Below are positions 34,823 to 43,424 of a stretch of 64,000 nucleotides of DNA, piece after piece (the first letter of the stretch is position 1; each line of letters begins with the position of its first letter). Made by a program: the position numbers and the translations under genes. Under the pieces are notes generated by a model, which searched no databases, had not been told where the DNA came from, and saw only the letters and a program-made list of their open reading frames with translations. The DNA lies in NCBI GenBank assembly GCA_050260375.1, contig JBLNCA010000037.1, forward strand, positions 1 to 64,000, given 5' to 3'. This DNA is from DTFZ01 sp050260375. GTDB taxonomy: Bacteria > Bacillota > Clostridia > Christensenellales > SZUA-584.

Positions 34823-35869
34823 ATGGGCATACTTTACATCGCAAGAGGTGGCGACGCAAAACATATGACGCGGCTGCTTTTAGAAGCAACAAAGCCAGAA
34901 GAGGGGCATGAGAAAAGCGCGCTTATAGCTCTCAAGCCTAATCTCGTCGTGGCGAAGAGCTGGAGGAGCGGCGCGACGACCAACCCCGACGTTTGCGAAG
35001 CGGTAATAGAATACTTCCTCGAGCGCGGGTATAAAAACTTATGTATAATAGAGAGCAGTTGGCTGGGCTGCGACACGCGCCATGCGTTTTGCGTTTGCGG
35101 GTATGACGTGCTTGCAAGGAAATACGGCGTAGAGCTTGTTGACGTTAAAAAAGATAAATGTGTCACGCGGGAATACGGCGGGCTGTCGATAGACGTATCA
35201 AAGCGCGCTCTCGAAGCGGACGTGCTTATAAACCTGCCTCTCATTAAAGGGCATTGCCAGACAAAGATAACGTGCGCATTGAAAAACATGAAGGGTTTGA
35301 TACCCGACCGCGAGAAGCGAAGGTTCCACACTCTGGGACTTCATAAACCGATAGCGTATCTGGGGAAGATGGTTACGCCCACCCTTACCATAGCGGACGG
35401 CATATACACCGACCCCGGGTTTGAGGAAGGCGGCAATCCCCGCAGAATGGACGTTATGGTTGCGGGAACCGACAGCGTGCTTATAGACGCGTACGCCGCC
35501 AAACTGCTGGGTTATAAGCCGTATGATATAGAGTACATAAGCATAGCGGAGCAGGCGGGCATTGGCAGCGCGGACTTAGAAAACGCGCAAATTATAAACT
35601 TAAGCGGCAATGGCGGTGCAGTGCAAAGCGCCCGAACTGACAAGCTTGACTCAATAAAAGCGCACATCATAGAACGCGATGCGTGCAGCGCGTGCTATGC
35701 CAACCTGCTGGATGCTCTTATGCAGCTTGAAGAAAGCCGCGGCCTTGGCGATTTAATGGTATGCGTCGGCCAGGGCTTTAAGGGCGGCAGCGGTGAAACG
35801 GGAAGCGGCGATTGTACGTCGAATTTCGCGCATTGCATAAAAGGATGCCCCCATCCGCCGAGGACATAA
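34823..35869 (+). CDS. DUF362 domain protein
   Basis: A 348-residue protein of the DUF362 family. LKPNLVVAKSWRSGATTNPDVC (about 30-50) and LINLPLIKGHCQTKITCALKNMKG (about 135-157) are the family hallmarks. The C-terminus has cysteines (RDACSACYANLL and GDCTSNFAHCIKGCP) suited to binding an iron-sulfur cluster, but no full 2x[4Fe-4S] ferredoxin motif. Function of the family is poorly known. It may be transcribed with the phosphoglycerate-mutase-like gene 36 bases downstream. Confidence 0.85.
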   Translation: MGILYIARGGDAKHMTRLLLEATKPEEGHEKSALIALKPNLVVAKSWRSGATTNPDVCEAVIEYFLERGYKNLCIIESSWLGCDTRHAFCVCGYDVLARKYGVELVDVKKDKCVTREYGGLSIDVSKRALEADVLINLPLIKGHCQTKITCALKNMKGLIPDREKRRFHTLGLHKPIAYLGKMVTPTLTIADGIYTDPGFEEGGNPRRMDVMVAGTDSVLIDAYAAKLLGYKPYDIEYISIAEQAGIGSADLENAQIINLSGNGGAVQSARTDKLDSIKAHIIERDACSACYANLLDALMQLEESRGLGDLMVCVGQGFKGGSGETGSGDCTSNFAHCIKGCPHPPRT

Positions 35870-35904
35870 AAAGAGAACTAACAGCTTTAAGGGGTGATAT
35901 ATAA

Positions 35905-37071
35905 ATGAAACGATTCACGATAGTGCTGGACGGCATAGCGGACAGGCCGCAGAAAGCGCTGGACGGAAAAACGCCTATGGAGGCGGCAAGCACGCCGGGG
36001 CTCGACAGCCTGTTTAAAAGCTCGAGGCCGGGAACCGTGCTTACGATACCTCCGGGACTCGAGGTAGGCAGCTCGGTAGCGAATTTGAGCCTGCTGGGCT
36101 ACGACCCCGCAAGAGTGTATAAGGGGCGCGCGGTAATAGAGGCCGCTGGGGCGGGGCTTGCCGTAAACAACAGAGACCTGTACATACGGTGCAACTTCGT
36201 TACGTTGGAGGGCGACAGCTTTGAAACGAGCGTTATGAAGAGCTACAGCGCGCACGATATAGAGTCGGAAAAGGCAAGGCCGCTTACCGAAAGGCTCAAC
36301 GAGGAGGTGTTTAAGCCTCCGTTCAAGCTGGTGCATATAGATACGTTCCGCAACATACTCATAGTCGAAGGCGCGGCGAATATTGCGGAGCAGCTTGCGT
36401 TCATGCCCGCGCACGATATGATAGGCGGGCGAGTCGCCGATTATTTAAAGGGCGGGCCTGTGATGCAGCAATATTTCGCGCTTATGAAAAAGGCATACGA
36501 CGTACTCAAACGGGACAACAAGACCGAGGCGAACGGCATTTGGTTCTGGGGAGCCTCGTATGCGCCGAGCTTCGGGCAGCAGCCGGAAGGCAGGCGGATT
36601 GTGCTCGCGGAAACGTCGCTGATGAGAGGCATAGCGGCGCTGTCCGGCACCGAATGCGTAACGACGGGCGAAGAAAAAGGCTTCATTGAGTTTCTCAAAG
36701 ACAAGGCAAAGAACGCCGTCGCCGCCGTTAAAGAATACGATTACGCATATATACACATACAGAAGCTGGACGATTTGTCGCACGAACTTAAGTCGCAAGA
36801 GAAAATGCGCGCAATAGAGAATATTGACACGCATTTCATTAAGCCGTTTTTTGCGCAGGTGGACGAACCGTATACGGCAATAATAGTATCAGACCACTAC
36901 ACGTTTTCGGACACCGGCGGGCACGGGGGAGAGCCCTCGCCGTTCATGCTGCTGGGTCTAGGCTCGGCAGAGCCGGCGGGGCGGTACACCGAGCAGTATT
37001 GCAGGAACGCGGGCTGGAACGTAAAGGCGAGCGAGCTAATTGCGATTCAGAGAGAAGGAGGCAGCAAATGA
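35905..37071 (+). CDS. cofactor-independent phosphoglycerate mutase-like (ApgM) protein
   Basis: A 388-residue member of the alkaline-phosphatase superfamily of the archaeal iPGM/ApgM type. Metal-binding aspartate in VLDGIADRP (about 8-16), the nucleophile serine in the GSSVANLSLLGYDP segment (about 55-68; relatives have GSD), and metal ligands in VSDHYTFSDTGGHGGEPSPF (DH at about 337). Expected reaction: interconversion of 2- and 3-phosphoglycerate; a related phosphonate or phosphosugar activity cannot be excluded. It overlaps the alcohol dehydrogenase start by 3 bases (ATGA-type junction). Confidence 0.85.
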   Translation: MKRFTIVLDGIADRPQKALDGKTPMEAASTPGLDSLFKSSRPGTVLTIPPGLEVGSSVANLSLLGYDPARVYKGRAVIEAAGAGLAVNNRDLYIRCNFVTLEGDSFETSVMKSYSAHDIESEKARPLTERLNEEVFKPPFKLVHIDTFRNILIVEGAANIAEQLAFMPAHDMIGGRVADYLKGGPVMQQYFALMKKAYDVLKRDNKTEANGIWFWGASYAPSFGQQPEGRRIVLAETSLMRGIAALSGTECVTTGEEKGFIEFLKDKAKNAVAAVKEYDYAYIHIQKLDDLSHELKSQEKMRAIENIDTHFIKPFFAQVDEPYTAIIVSDHYTFSDTGGHGGEPSPFMLLGLGSAEPAGRYTEQYCRNAGWNVKASELIAIQREGGSK

Positions 37072-38216
37072 ACTTTGATTTTACCACCGCTTCAAGAATA
37101 GTATTCGGCAGAGGAACGGCAGCGAAGCTGCCTAAGCTCTGCGCAGGCGTAGGGAAGCGTTTCCTTATCGTTTCAGGCAGGAGCCAGATAGCGTCGGGCG
37201 TTACGGGCGCTCTTAAAGAAGGGCTTCGCGGCGAAGGGCTGGAGTATAAGGTGTTTGAAAGCGCTTCCGGAGAGCCGACGGTTAACTCCGTGGACGAAGC
37301 CGTAAAGGCGGGAGCGGAAGCGGGCGTAGACGCCGTCATCGGAATAGGCGGGGGCAGCGCTATGGATACCGCGAAGACGGCGGCGGGCATAATAACCAAC
37401 GGCGGGAGCGTGCGCGACTACCTTGAAGGCGTAGGCACGGGCGCGAAGGTAAAAAACGCCCCTTTGCCGTTTATTGCCGTGCCTACCACGTCGGGCACAG
37501 GCACGGAAGTTACCAAGAACGCGGTAGTGATGTCGCGCGAGGAAAAGTTCAAGAAAAGCTTTCGTGACGACAGGCTGCTGGCAAGGATAGCGCTCGTCGA
37601 CCCCGAGCTTACTGTGACCACGCCCAAAAGCGTTACAGCATCGTCGGGTATGGACGCGATATGCCAGCTTATAGAGAGCCATACCGCGAAGCAGGCAAAC
37701 CCTTTCTGCGGCGCAATGTCGCTTTACCACACCCCGAGGGCAATGAGGGCGATAAAGCGGGCGTATGACGACGGGCAGGATATGGACGCGCGCGAAACGA
37801 TGGCCCTTGCGTCGCTTGTAAGCGGCATATGCCTTGCCAATGCGGGGCTCGGTGCTGCGCACGGCATAGGGGCGGGGCTCGGCGCCGTGCTGGGAACGAC
37901 GCACGGAATAGCCTGCGGCATGATGCTGCCGCACGTGATGCGCTATAACATAAGCGGCGGCGTAAGCTATGCCGATATATCCGAGGCGTATTTTTCGCGG
38001 ACGTTCGCGGATAAGGCTCACGCCTCGCTGATGCTGGCCGACGCAGTGGACGAGCTGTGCGCATACCTTGGCCTGCCGCGCAGATTGGGCGAACTGGGCG
38101 TGACGCCCGAAATGGCCGACGAGCTCGCGCAGGCGTCCATGGGTTCTTCGATGAGTAAAAATCCTGTCGATATACCGCTTGAAGCGTGCAGAGATTTCAT
38201 ACTGTCCCTCATATAA
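37068..38216 (+). CDS. iron-containing alcohol dehydrogenase
   Basis: A 382-residue group III dehydrogenase. The N-terminal NAD(P) domain has GIGGGSAMDTAKTAA (about 93-107) and the C-terminal helical domain binds Fe2+ through residues in HGIGAGLGAVLGTTHGIACG (two of the histidines) and the conserved Asp/His further upstream. It reduces aldehydes to alcohols or the reverse; substrate unknown. Start at 37068 with AAGGAGG 7 bases before, overlapping the preceding gene; the longer frame upstream has no family resemblance. Confidence 0.93.
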   Translation: MNFDFTTASRIVFGRGTAAKLPKLCAGVGKRFLIVSGRSQIASGVTGALKEGLRGEGLEYKVFESASGEPTVNSVDEAVKAGAEAGVDAVIGIGGGSAMDTAKTAAGIITNGGSVRDYLEGVGTGAKVKNAPLPFIAVPTTSGTGTEVTKNAVVMSREEKFKKSFRDDRLLARIALVDPELTVTTPKSVTASSGMDAICQLIESHTAKQANPFCGAMSLYHTPRAMRAIKRAYDDGQDMDARETMALASLVSGICLANAGLGAAHGIGAGLGAVLGTTHGIACGMMLPHVMRYNISGGVSYADISEAYFSRTFADKAHASLMLADAVDELCAYLGLPRRLGELGVTPEMADELAQASMGSSMSKNPVDIPLEACRDFILSLI

Positions 38217-38276
38217 ACACAGTATCGCAGCATATCCTTTACCAGAGCTATATGCATTTTTCCTGGAGGGCAGGAT

Positions 38277-38768
38277 ATGGATATACTGACGGTACACAGG
38301 CTGAAACGTACGGACAGGCTCGAAACGCTGAGCGCGTATTACCGCATACCGGTCTGCATGATAATGCGCGCAAACTCTTTTACGCATCCGCAGGATTTCC
38401 TGCTGTGCAAAGAGATAGTAATACCCAAAAGAAGCTACTGCAATAATTGCGGCATCGAGCAGCCTCCGCAGGAAATTGACATGTATACGGTACAGCCGGG
38501 GGATACGCTTTACGGTATCGCGAGGAAGTACGGGCTTACGATGAACATAATACTGCGGACGAACAACATAAAAGACCCGATAGCGATACGCCCGGGGTAT
38601 GTACTCAAGATACCGCTTTTGTCCGGGCAGCTTTACAGCGTGAGGACGGGGGACACGCTGGCGGATATCGCAAAGCGGTTCGGGCTTTCCGACGCAGTGA
38701 TAAGGCAAAAGAACTGCTTAGCTTATGATGAGGCTATCCGCCCCGGCATGCAGCTGCTGATAGGATAA
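38277..38768 (+). CDS. LysM domain protein
   Basis: A 163-residue protein with a divergent N-terminal LysM-like repeat (about 3-45) and two clear LysM domains: YTVQPGDTLYGIARKYGL (69-86) and YSVRTGDTLADIAKRFGL (118-135). LysM binds N-acetylglucosamine in peptidoglycan or spore cortex. No signal peptide and no catalytic domain, as is common for spore-coat or cytoplasmic LysM proteins of Firmicutes. CTGGAGGG lies 8 bases before the ATG. Confidence 0.9.
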   Translation: MDILTVHRLKRTDRLETLSAYYRIPVCMIMRANSFTHPQDFLLCKEIVIPKRSYCNNCGIEQPPQEIDMYTVQPGDTLYGIARKYGLTMNIILRTNNIKDPIAIRPGYVLKIPLLSGQLYSVRTGDTLADIAKRFGLSDAVIRQKNCLAYDEAIRPGMQLLIG

Positions 38769-38846
38769 AAGGCCAAACCGGCGTCAATAATTGTGCTATG
38801 CTTTTTTCTGTATGCTGTGATACAATAATACGATGGAGGGTATTTT

Positions 38847-39455
38847 ATGGATGCTTATGAAATCCTTGCGCTCTGCGTTTGCCTGGCCGCGGGCGTAGTA
38901 TTCTGCTTCTTTGGAAACAGATGGCTCAAAGTCGTTCTTGCCGTTTACGGCTTTATACTTGGATTCGGAGTCGCCCATACGCTATTATCCAGCTTTACAG
39001 CCCTTTCGGGCGCTGAACTCATACTTTGCAGCGTGGGCGGCGGCGTCGTTATCGCGCTGCTGTTCGTATTGCTGCTTTATCTCGGCATATTCCTTATAGG
39101 TTTCGGAGGCGGCGTGCTGTTAAGCCTTTTAATAGCGGACGTGCTCGGCCTTAATGTGTGGGATTGGTATGTCTATGTATCAATACTCGTAATAGGATGC
39201 GTACTCGGCGCGCTTACGTTAAACATGCGGCGCATATTCGTTTCGATATTCACTTCGTATATAGGCGCTTCGCTGCTCGCGCTGGGCATATACCGTATTG
39301 CCGCGACGGATCCTGAGCCGATACTTACCATACTGCGGGACCAGCAGGCGCTGCACAGCGCGTATACCTCAACCATTTACCTGATACCAATGGCCGCGCT
39401 GTTCTTTATCGGCCTTATTATACAGCTTGCGGTTACGGGCAAAAATGAACGTTAA
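38847..39455 (+). CDS. DUF4203/TMEM198-like membrane protein (first copy)
   Basis: A 202-residue protein with seven hydrophobic segments across almost its whole length and Gly-rich helix faces (VYGFILGFGVAH, IGFGGGVLLSLL). The spacing resembles DUF4203/TMEM198-type seven-helix proteins. No soluble domain. A similar gene follows 25 bases downstream, suggesting a tandem duplication and a shared membrane complex. Function unknown. GGAGGG precedes the ATG. Confidence 0.72.
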   Translation: MDAYEILALCVCLAAGVVFCFFGNRWLKVVLAVYGFILGFGVAHTLLSSFTALSGAELILCSVGGGVVIALLFVLLLYLGIFLIGFGGGVLLSLLIADVLGLNVWDWYVYVSILVIGCVLGALTLNMRRIFVSIFTSYIGASLLALGIYRIAATDPEPILTILRDQQALHSAYTSTIYLIPMAALFFIGLIIQLAVTGKNER

Positions 39456-39480
39456 CTGAATACTGAGTGGGGTGAAATTA

Positions 39481-40212
39481 ATGTCTGTTGTATTACTGAT
39501 CTGCGGCGCTTTATTGATTATACTGGGACTTATATCCTGCTTTTTCGGCTACAGATTTGCACGGCTGCTTTTTCCGTTCTGCGGACTTATAGTAATAGAA
39601 GGGCTGCTGTACATATACGTATACGGGCTGTTTAACCTTGACGCGCTGGGCACGTGGCTCTTTTTCGGAGGAAGCAGCGTCGCGGTATACATTCTGCTGT
39701 TCTTCGTAAGGAGGATAGCGGGGTTCTTTATGGGGCTCGTAGGCAGCGCGCTGTTCCTTTGGTTCGCAGTAAACGCGTTTGGCCTTCAGAATCTTCAGTT
39801 TTTATACCCGGCCTGCATGGCGATATGCCTTGTCTCGGGCGCGCTTGCGGTAACGTACGAGCGCTCGGCCGTCGTTGTGTTCACCTCGATTTTCGGCGCG
39901 TGCGTCGCGGTTTTTGCCGGGCTCTACCTTTACATGCAGGGCTTAGGGCTCGGGTTTATTGAGGCCAGCGGAGGCCTGTTTGCCGCGTTCCAGAGGTTCC
40001 TTTCACTAAACGCGCTGCTTATAACGGGAGTTTCCGCAGGCTTTGCAATAGGGGGCATACTCGTTCAGTTTGCGTCTACGGCCTCCGGAACGGTGCTGCC
40101 GGGCAGCGTGGACGAAAACGGCGTACGCCGCAGAAGGCAGCCGCTTTTAGTCCGCAGTTCGCAGGGCGGAGACGGCGTTTCGGAGGACAGTGCGGCTGAC
40201 GGGCAATATTGA
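39481..40212 (+). CDS. DUF4203/TMEM198-like membrane protein (second copy)
   Basis: A 243-residue protein with about seven hydrophobic segments and a basic, Ser/Gly-rich C-terminal tail (VRRRRQPLLVRSSQGG). It resembles the preceding gene product in segment order (CFFGYRFARLLFPFCGLIVIEG against CFFGNRWLKVVLAVYGFILGFG), so the pair are probable paralogues. ATG 39481 is preferred to GTG 39472 because GGGGTG lies 6 bases before it. Followed by a terminator at 40261-40283. Confidence 0.72.
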   Translation: MSVVLLICGALLIILGLISCFFGYRFARLLFPFCGLIVIEGLLYIYVYGLFNLDALGTWLFFGGSSVAVYILLFFVRRIAGFFMGLVGSALFLWFAVNAFGLQNLQFLYPACMAICLVSGALAVTYERSAVVVFTSIFGACVAVFAGLYLYMQGLGLGFIEASGGLFAAFQRFLSLNALLITGVSAGFAIGGILVQFASTASGTVLPGSVDENGVRRRRQPLLVRSSQGGDGVSEDSAADGQY

Positions 40213-40260
40213 CGCCACCGCTTCCGGCAAATCGTATGACTTGAAAATGTGATAAAAAAT

Positions 40261-40283
40261 AAGGAGGCTGCGGCCTCCTTTTT
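40261..40283 (+). terminator. terminator of the DUF4203-like gene pair
   Basis: AAGGAGGC-TGCG-GCCTCCTT followed by TTT. Confidence 0.85.
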
Positions 40284-40329
40284 AAGATTATCGATAAATC
40301 CCAATTTGTCATTGCTATTAATACATAAG

Positions 40330-40391
40330 AATAATGATAATTTTATAGGGAACGGTCCCCGCCGTGTGCTCCGCAAGGGTGTGCCGTTCCG
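40330..40391 (-). repeat. GGAACGGCAC palindromic repeat, long copy
   Basis: Minus strand: CGGAACGGCAC, a 26-base loop, CGTTCCCTATAAAATTATCATTATT. Matches the shorter copy at 152-192 in both arms and in the AT-rich tail. It lies just behind argJ and may serve as its terminator. Confidence 0.65.
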
Positions 40392-40441
40392 ATTTTTAGA
40401 TAACATTCATTTATTGTAGCGCAGGAGTTTACGGGCTCTTT

Positions 40442-41635
40442 TTATGTTCTGTAGCTTGCGTTTATATTTACATACTCTGTAGAAAGATCGCACGTCCACA
40501 TCGTTTCGCAGGCGTCGCCGTCGTTAAGCTCCAGCGTATATGTCACCTCGTCCTTTTTCAGCACTTCGAGCGCTGCCTGTTCGTCGAACGCAAGCCCGCC
40601 GCCTTGGCGGCACACCTGCACATTGCCTATGAATATATCCACCTTCCCGGGGTCGAAAGCCGCTCCAGAATAGCCCGCAGCGGTAAGCAGCCTGCCCCAG
40701 TTAGCGTCGTTGCCGTATGCGGCGGTTTTGCAAAGCGGAGATTTTGCTATCGCGCACGCTATTAGGCGCGCGTCTTCGGCGGTTTTTGCACCGTTTACAT
40801 GTATCGTCAATAGCTTCGTCGCGCCCTCGCCGTCCGCCGCGAGCATCTTCGCAAGGTGAACGCAAACGCGCTTAAGCGCTTCAAGGAATAGGCAATAGCC
40901 TTCCGTTCCTTCCGATATCTCGGCGTTGCCCGCGAGCCCCGACGCCATAATAAGCAGCTTGTCGCACACGCTTGTGTCGCCGTCGACCGATATCCTGTTG
41001 AAGGATTTGTCCGCTGCGGCTTTGAGCGCAGCCTTTAGCGCTTTGGGGCATATGCATGCGTCCGTGGTTATTACCGATATCATCGTAGCCATATCCGGAT
41101 GTATCATGCCCGAGCCTTTGGCCATGCCTCCAATGCGCACCTTGCTGCCGCCTATGACCACGCTTTCTTCCGCCTGCTTGACTACGGTGTCCGTAGTCAT
41201 TATTGCCTGCGCCGCGTCCAGGCCGCCGCCGCGCGAAAGCACTGCGCTTTTTATGCCCGCTGCTATTTTATCCATAGGCATGGGTACGCCTATTACGCCT
41301 GTGGAAGCGGTGAGCACGTCCTCCGGCAAACACCCCAGCTTTTCGGCCGCAAGCCTTGCCATTAATAGCGCGTCCTGCTCGCCGCGCTCCGCAAGGCAGG
41401 CGTTGGCGTTGCCTGAATTTATAATAACTGCCTGCGCCCTGCCGTTCGCTACGTTCTTTTGCGCGAGCTTCAACGAATGGCCTTTTACGATGTTCTTCGT
41501 AAATATGCCCGCCGCGTTTGCGGCGACGTCGCATTTGATTAGCGCAAGATCCTTGCCGCCGTTTTTCTTTATGCCGCAGGCTACGCCGGCCGCGGTGAAC
41601 CCCAAAGCGTATGTCACTCCGCTGCAATGTTCCAT
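40442..41635 (-). CDS. argJ: bifunctional glutamate N-acetyltransferase / ornithine acetyltransferase
   Basis: Recycles the acetyl group from N-acetylornithine to glutamate and, in the bifunctional form, also makes N-acetylglutamate from acetyl-CoA. 397 residues; the self-cleavage motif MAKGSGMIHPDMATM is at about 172-186, where the chain is cut before the Thr of MAT to give the alpha and beta chains. It is separated from the other arginine genes by over 30 kb, lying 68 bases behind the Crp/Fnr gene on the same strand. No clear ARG box was found in that gap. Confidence 0.95.
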   Translation of the reverse strand: MEHCSGVTYALGFTAAGVACGIKKNGGKDLALIKCDVAANAAGIFTKNIVKGHSLKLAQKNVANGRAQAVIINSGNANACLAERGEQDALLMARLAAEKLGCLPEDVLTASTGVIGVPMPMDKIAAGIKSAVLSRGGGLDAAQAIMTTDTVVKQAEESVVIGGSKVRIGGMAKGSGMIHPDMATMISVITTDACICPKALKAALKAAADKSFNRISVDGDTSVCDKLLIMASGLAGNAEISEGTEGYCLFLEALKRVCVHLAKMLAADGEGATKLLTIHVNGAKTAEDARLIACAIAKSPLCKTAAYGNDANWGRLLTAAGYSGAAFDPGKVDIFIGNVQVCRQGGGLAFDEQAALEVLKKDEVTYTLELNDGDACETMWTCDLSTEYVNINASYRT

Positions 41636-41703
41636 ATCAAATACCTCTGAAACGAATTAACGATTATTATAACACACCATCCGGTAAAAGCATAAAAATA
41701 GTA

Positions 41704-42396
41704 TTATTCCTCATGCAGTATCTGCTCAAGGCGCTCCAAATCCAATATCTTAAAACTATTCTTATGATACTCGAGTATGCCCTTCTCTGCTATGCCCGAA
41801 AGCTCCCTTGAAAGAGCGCTCCTGTTTACGCAAAGATAATCCGCAAGCCCCTGCCTGTTAAGCCCGATAGAAAAGGAGGCGCTGCCTTTTTGTGTCGCCT
41901 GCCCTAAAAGGTAAGAAGCGAGCTTCTGCCTTGTGGTGCGCTTTGCGATATGGTCCATCTTTTCGCTCAGCGTAAGGTTCTTCCGCGCCAGTATGCCCAG
42001 CATGTTCTCGATAAGCGCGTTGTGATAGCCGCAGCACGAGGAGCACGTTTTGATTATTCTTTGAAAAGGCAGCAGCAGCACTTCCGAATCGGCGCCCGCT
42101 TCCACTGTTACCGGGCTTGTCGTGATGCCCGCGCACAGAAACGACTCGGCGAACATGTCGGCAGGCTCTATAAGCGCTATCATTGAGCGGTTGCCCAGTA
42201 TGTCGTCCTTATAAACAAACGCCTGCCCGGATAGCATTACGCCTATATGCCGCGTGTCTTCGCCCGCCGAAATGATATAATCGCCTTTCTTGTAACGGCG
42301 TACCGAAGCTTTTAGGCAGTCAAGCATGCCGCCGATTTCTCCGGCGTCAAGCCCCGCAAACAACGCCGTTTTTGTAAGTATTGCATGAGTATTCAT
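41704..42396 (-). CDS. Crp/Fnr-family transcriptional regulator
   Basis: A 230-residue regulator. The N-terminal cyclic-nucleotide-binding-like beta-roll (about 20-125) has a VRRYKKGDYIISAGE start, and the C-terminal winged helix (about 150-215) has the recognition helix in NRQGLADYLCVNRSALSRELS. Four cysteines are present in the middle (TCSSCCGYH), which could hold a redox or metal sensor, but no Fnr CxxCxxC N-terminal cluster is seen. ATG 42396 is chosen because GGGAAAG lies 6 bases upstream. It is divergent from the ferredoxin gene with a palindromic site at 42414-42429 between them, suggesting autoregulation and control of that gene. Confidence 0.9.
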   Translation of the reverse strand: MNTHAILTKTALFAGLDAGEIGGMLDCLKASVRRYKKGDYIISAGEDTRHIGVMLSGQAFVYKDDILGNRSMIALIEPADMFAESFLCAGITTSPVTVEAGADSEVLLLPFQRIIKTCSSCCGYHNALIENMLGILARKNLTLSEKMDHIAKRTTRQKLASYLLGQATQKGSASFSIGLNRQGLADYLCVNRSALSRELSGIAEKGILEYHKNSFKILDLERLEQILHEE

Positions 42397-42413
42397 AAAA
42401 AACTTTCCCATTA

Positions 42414-42429
42414 TGTTGCAAATGCAACA
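42414..42429. promoter_or_regulatory. Crp/Fnr-type operator
   Basis: Inverted repeat TGTTGCA-AA-TGCAACA with perfect 7-base arms between the divergent regulator and ferredoxin genes. If TACAAT (42451-42456) is the -10 box of the ferredoxin gene, the site is centred near -41.5, the class II activator position. Binding by the adjacent regulator is inferred. Confidence 0.6.
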
Positions 42430-42485
42430 GATATCTTTAGCGCATTATATTACAATCAAACCAGAAAAGCAAGGAGGTAATATAA

Positions 42486-43196
42486 ATGAAAAGAAATATA
42501 ATCGCTATAGACGAAGAAAAATGCAACGGCTGCGGGCTGTGCGTTTCGGCGTGCCACGAGGGAGCGCTCAAAATAGTGAACGGCAAAGCAAAGCTGGTAT
42601 CCGATTCGTACTGCGACGGCCTCGGGAACTGCCTGCCTGAATGCCCGACGGGAGCGATAACGATAGAGGAGCGCGAAGCGGCCGCGTTCGACGAAGAGGC
42701 GGTAAAGCGCAATAAATCGAATATGGAAAACGCGGAGCAAAAACCGATGGCCTGCGGATGCCCTTCCGCGCACGCGCAGGTATTCCAAAGGAAAGAAAAA
42801 GCCGTTCCCGCAGTTGAGAAGGCGGATAACGTTTCCGAATTGAGGCAATGGCCGTGCCAGATAAAGCTCGTGCCTGTAAATGCGCCGTATTTTGACGGAG
42901 CAAAGCTGCTTATCGCAGCGGACTGCACCGCTTACGCTTACGCAAACGTGCACGACAGGTTCATGAAGGGCAAAATAACGCTGATAGGATGCCCGAAGCT
43001 CGATATGGTGGACTATTCCGAGAAGCTGACGGAGATAATAAAGAACAACGACATAAAGAGCGTGGAGGTGTTGCGCATGAGCGTGCCGTGCTGCGGGGGC
43101 ATAGAGTACGCGGTTAAGCAGGCGCTTATAAATAGCAATAAGATGATACCCTGGAGCGTCACCGTAATCTCCACTGACGGCGAGATACTTGAATAA
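42486..43196 (+). CDS. ferredoxin-type 4Fe-4S protein
   Basis: A 236-residue protein. The N-terminus has two cluster motifs, CNGCGLCVSACHEGA (about 14-28) and CDGLGNCLPECPTGA (about 43-57), i.e. a 2x[4Fe-4S]-like ferredoxin domain with the second motif widened. A linker contains CGCPSAH (about 87-93). The C-terminal domain (about 110-236) has further cysteines (CPKLDMV, VPCCGG) and resembles the DUF attached to ferredoxins in anaerobic redox stress operons. Probably cytoplasmic electron transfer or cluster-based sensing, controlled by the divergent Crp/Fnr protein. AAGGAGG precedes the ATG. Confidence 0.88.
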   Translation: MKRNIIAIDEEKCNGCGLCVSACHEGALKIVNGKAKLVSDSYCDGLGNCLPECPTGAITIEEREAAAFDEEAVKRNKSNMENAEQKPMACGCPSAHAQVFQRKEKAVPAVEKADNVSELRQWPCQIKLVPVNAPYFDGAKLLIAADCTAYAYANVHDRFMKGKITLIGCPKLDMVDYSEKLTEIIKNNDIKSVEVLRMSVPCCGGIEYAVKQALINSNKMIPWSVTVISTDGEILE

Positions 43197-43220
43197 TGTA
43201 AAGAGATACGAAAGAAATTG

Positions 43221-43255
43221 CGGCCTTAACAGAGCAAACTGTTAAGGCCGATTTG
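43221..43255 (+). terminator. terminator after the ferredoxin gene
   Basis: CGGCCTTAAC and GTTAAGGCCG (43221-43250) form a perfect 10-bp stem followed by ATTTG; the T run is short. Confidence 0.65.
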
Positions 43256-43257
43256 CT

Positions 43258-43292
43258 CGGGGTCCCCAAAAAGTCGTGAGGCTTTTTGGGGC
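43258..43292 (+). repeat. CGGGGTCCCC hairpin repeat, one copy
   Basis: Variant with fully complementary arms AAAAAG/CTTTTT and loop TCGTGAGG, directly behind the terminator at 43221-43255. Confidence 0.85.
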
Positions 43293-43366
43293 ATAGAATT
43301 TCGCCGCCAGAAAGCTTTACCGGTGCTTGAAGGCATCACAAGCCCAAAATTTTGCTTTAACGGCGA

Positions 43367-43394
43367 TTGATATTTGTGCGGAAAGGTATATAAT
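43367..43394 (+). promoter_or_regulatory. promoter of the DUF2156-acetyltransferase pair
   Basis: TTGATA (43367-43372), 16 bases, TATAAT (43389-43394), 31 bases before the gene start. Confidence 0.7.
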
Positions 43395-43424
43395 CATTTC
43401 ATATTACGAACATCAGGAGAAAGA

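Noticed and set aside
37173..38708. 511-residue minus-strand frame opposite the alcohol dehydrogenase and LysM genes
   Set aside because: Arg/His/Tyr-rich shadow of GC-rich coding sequence; the plus-strand genes have clear families and ribosome-binding sites.
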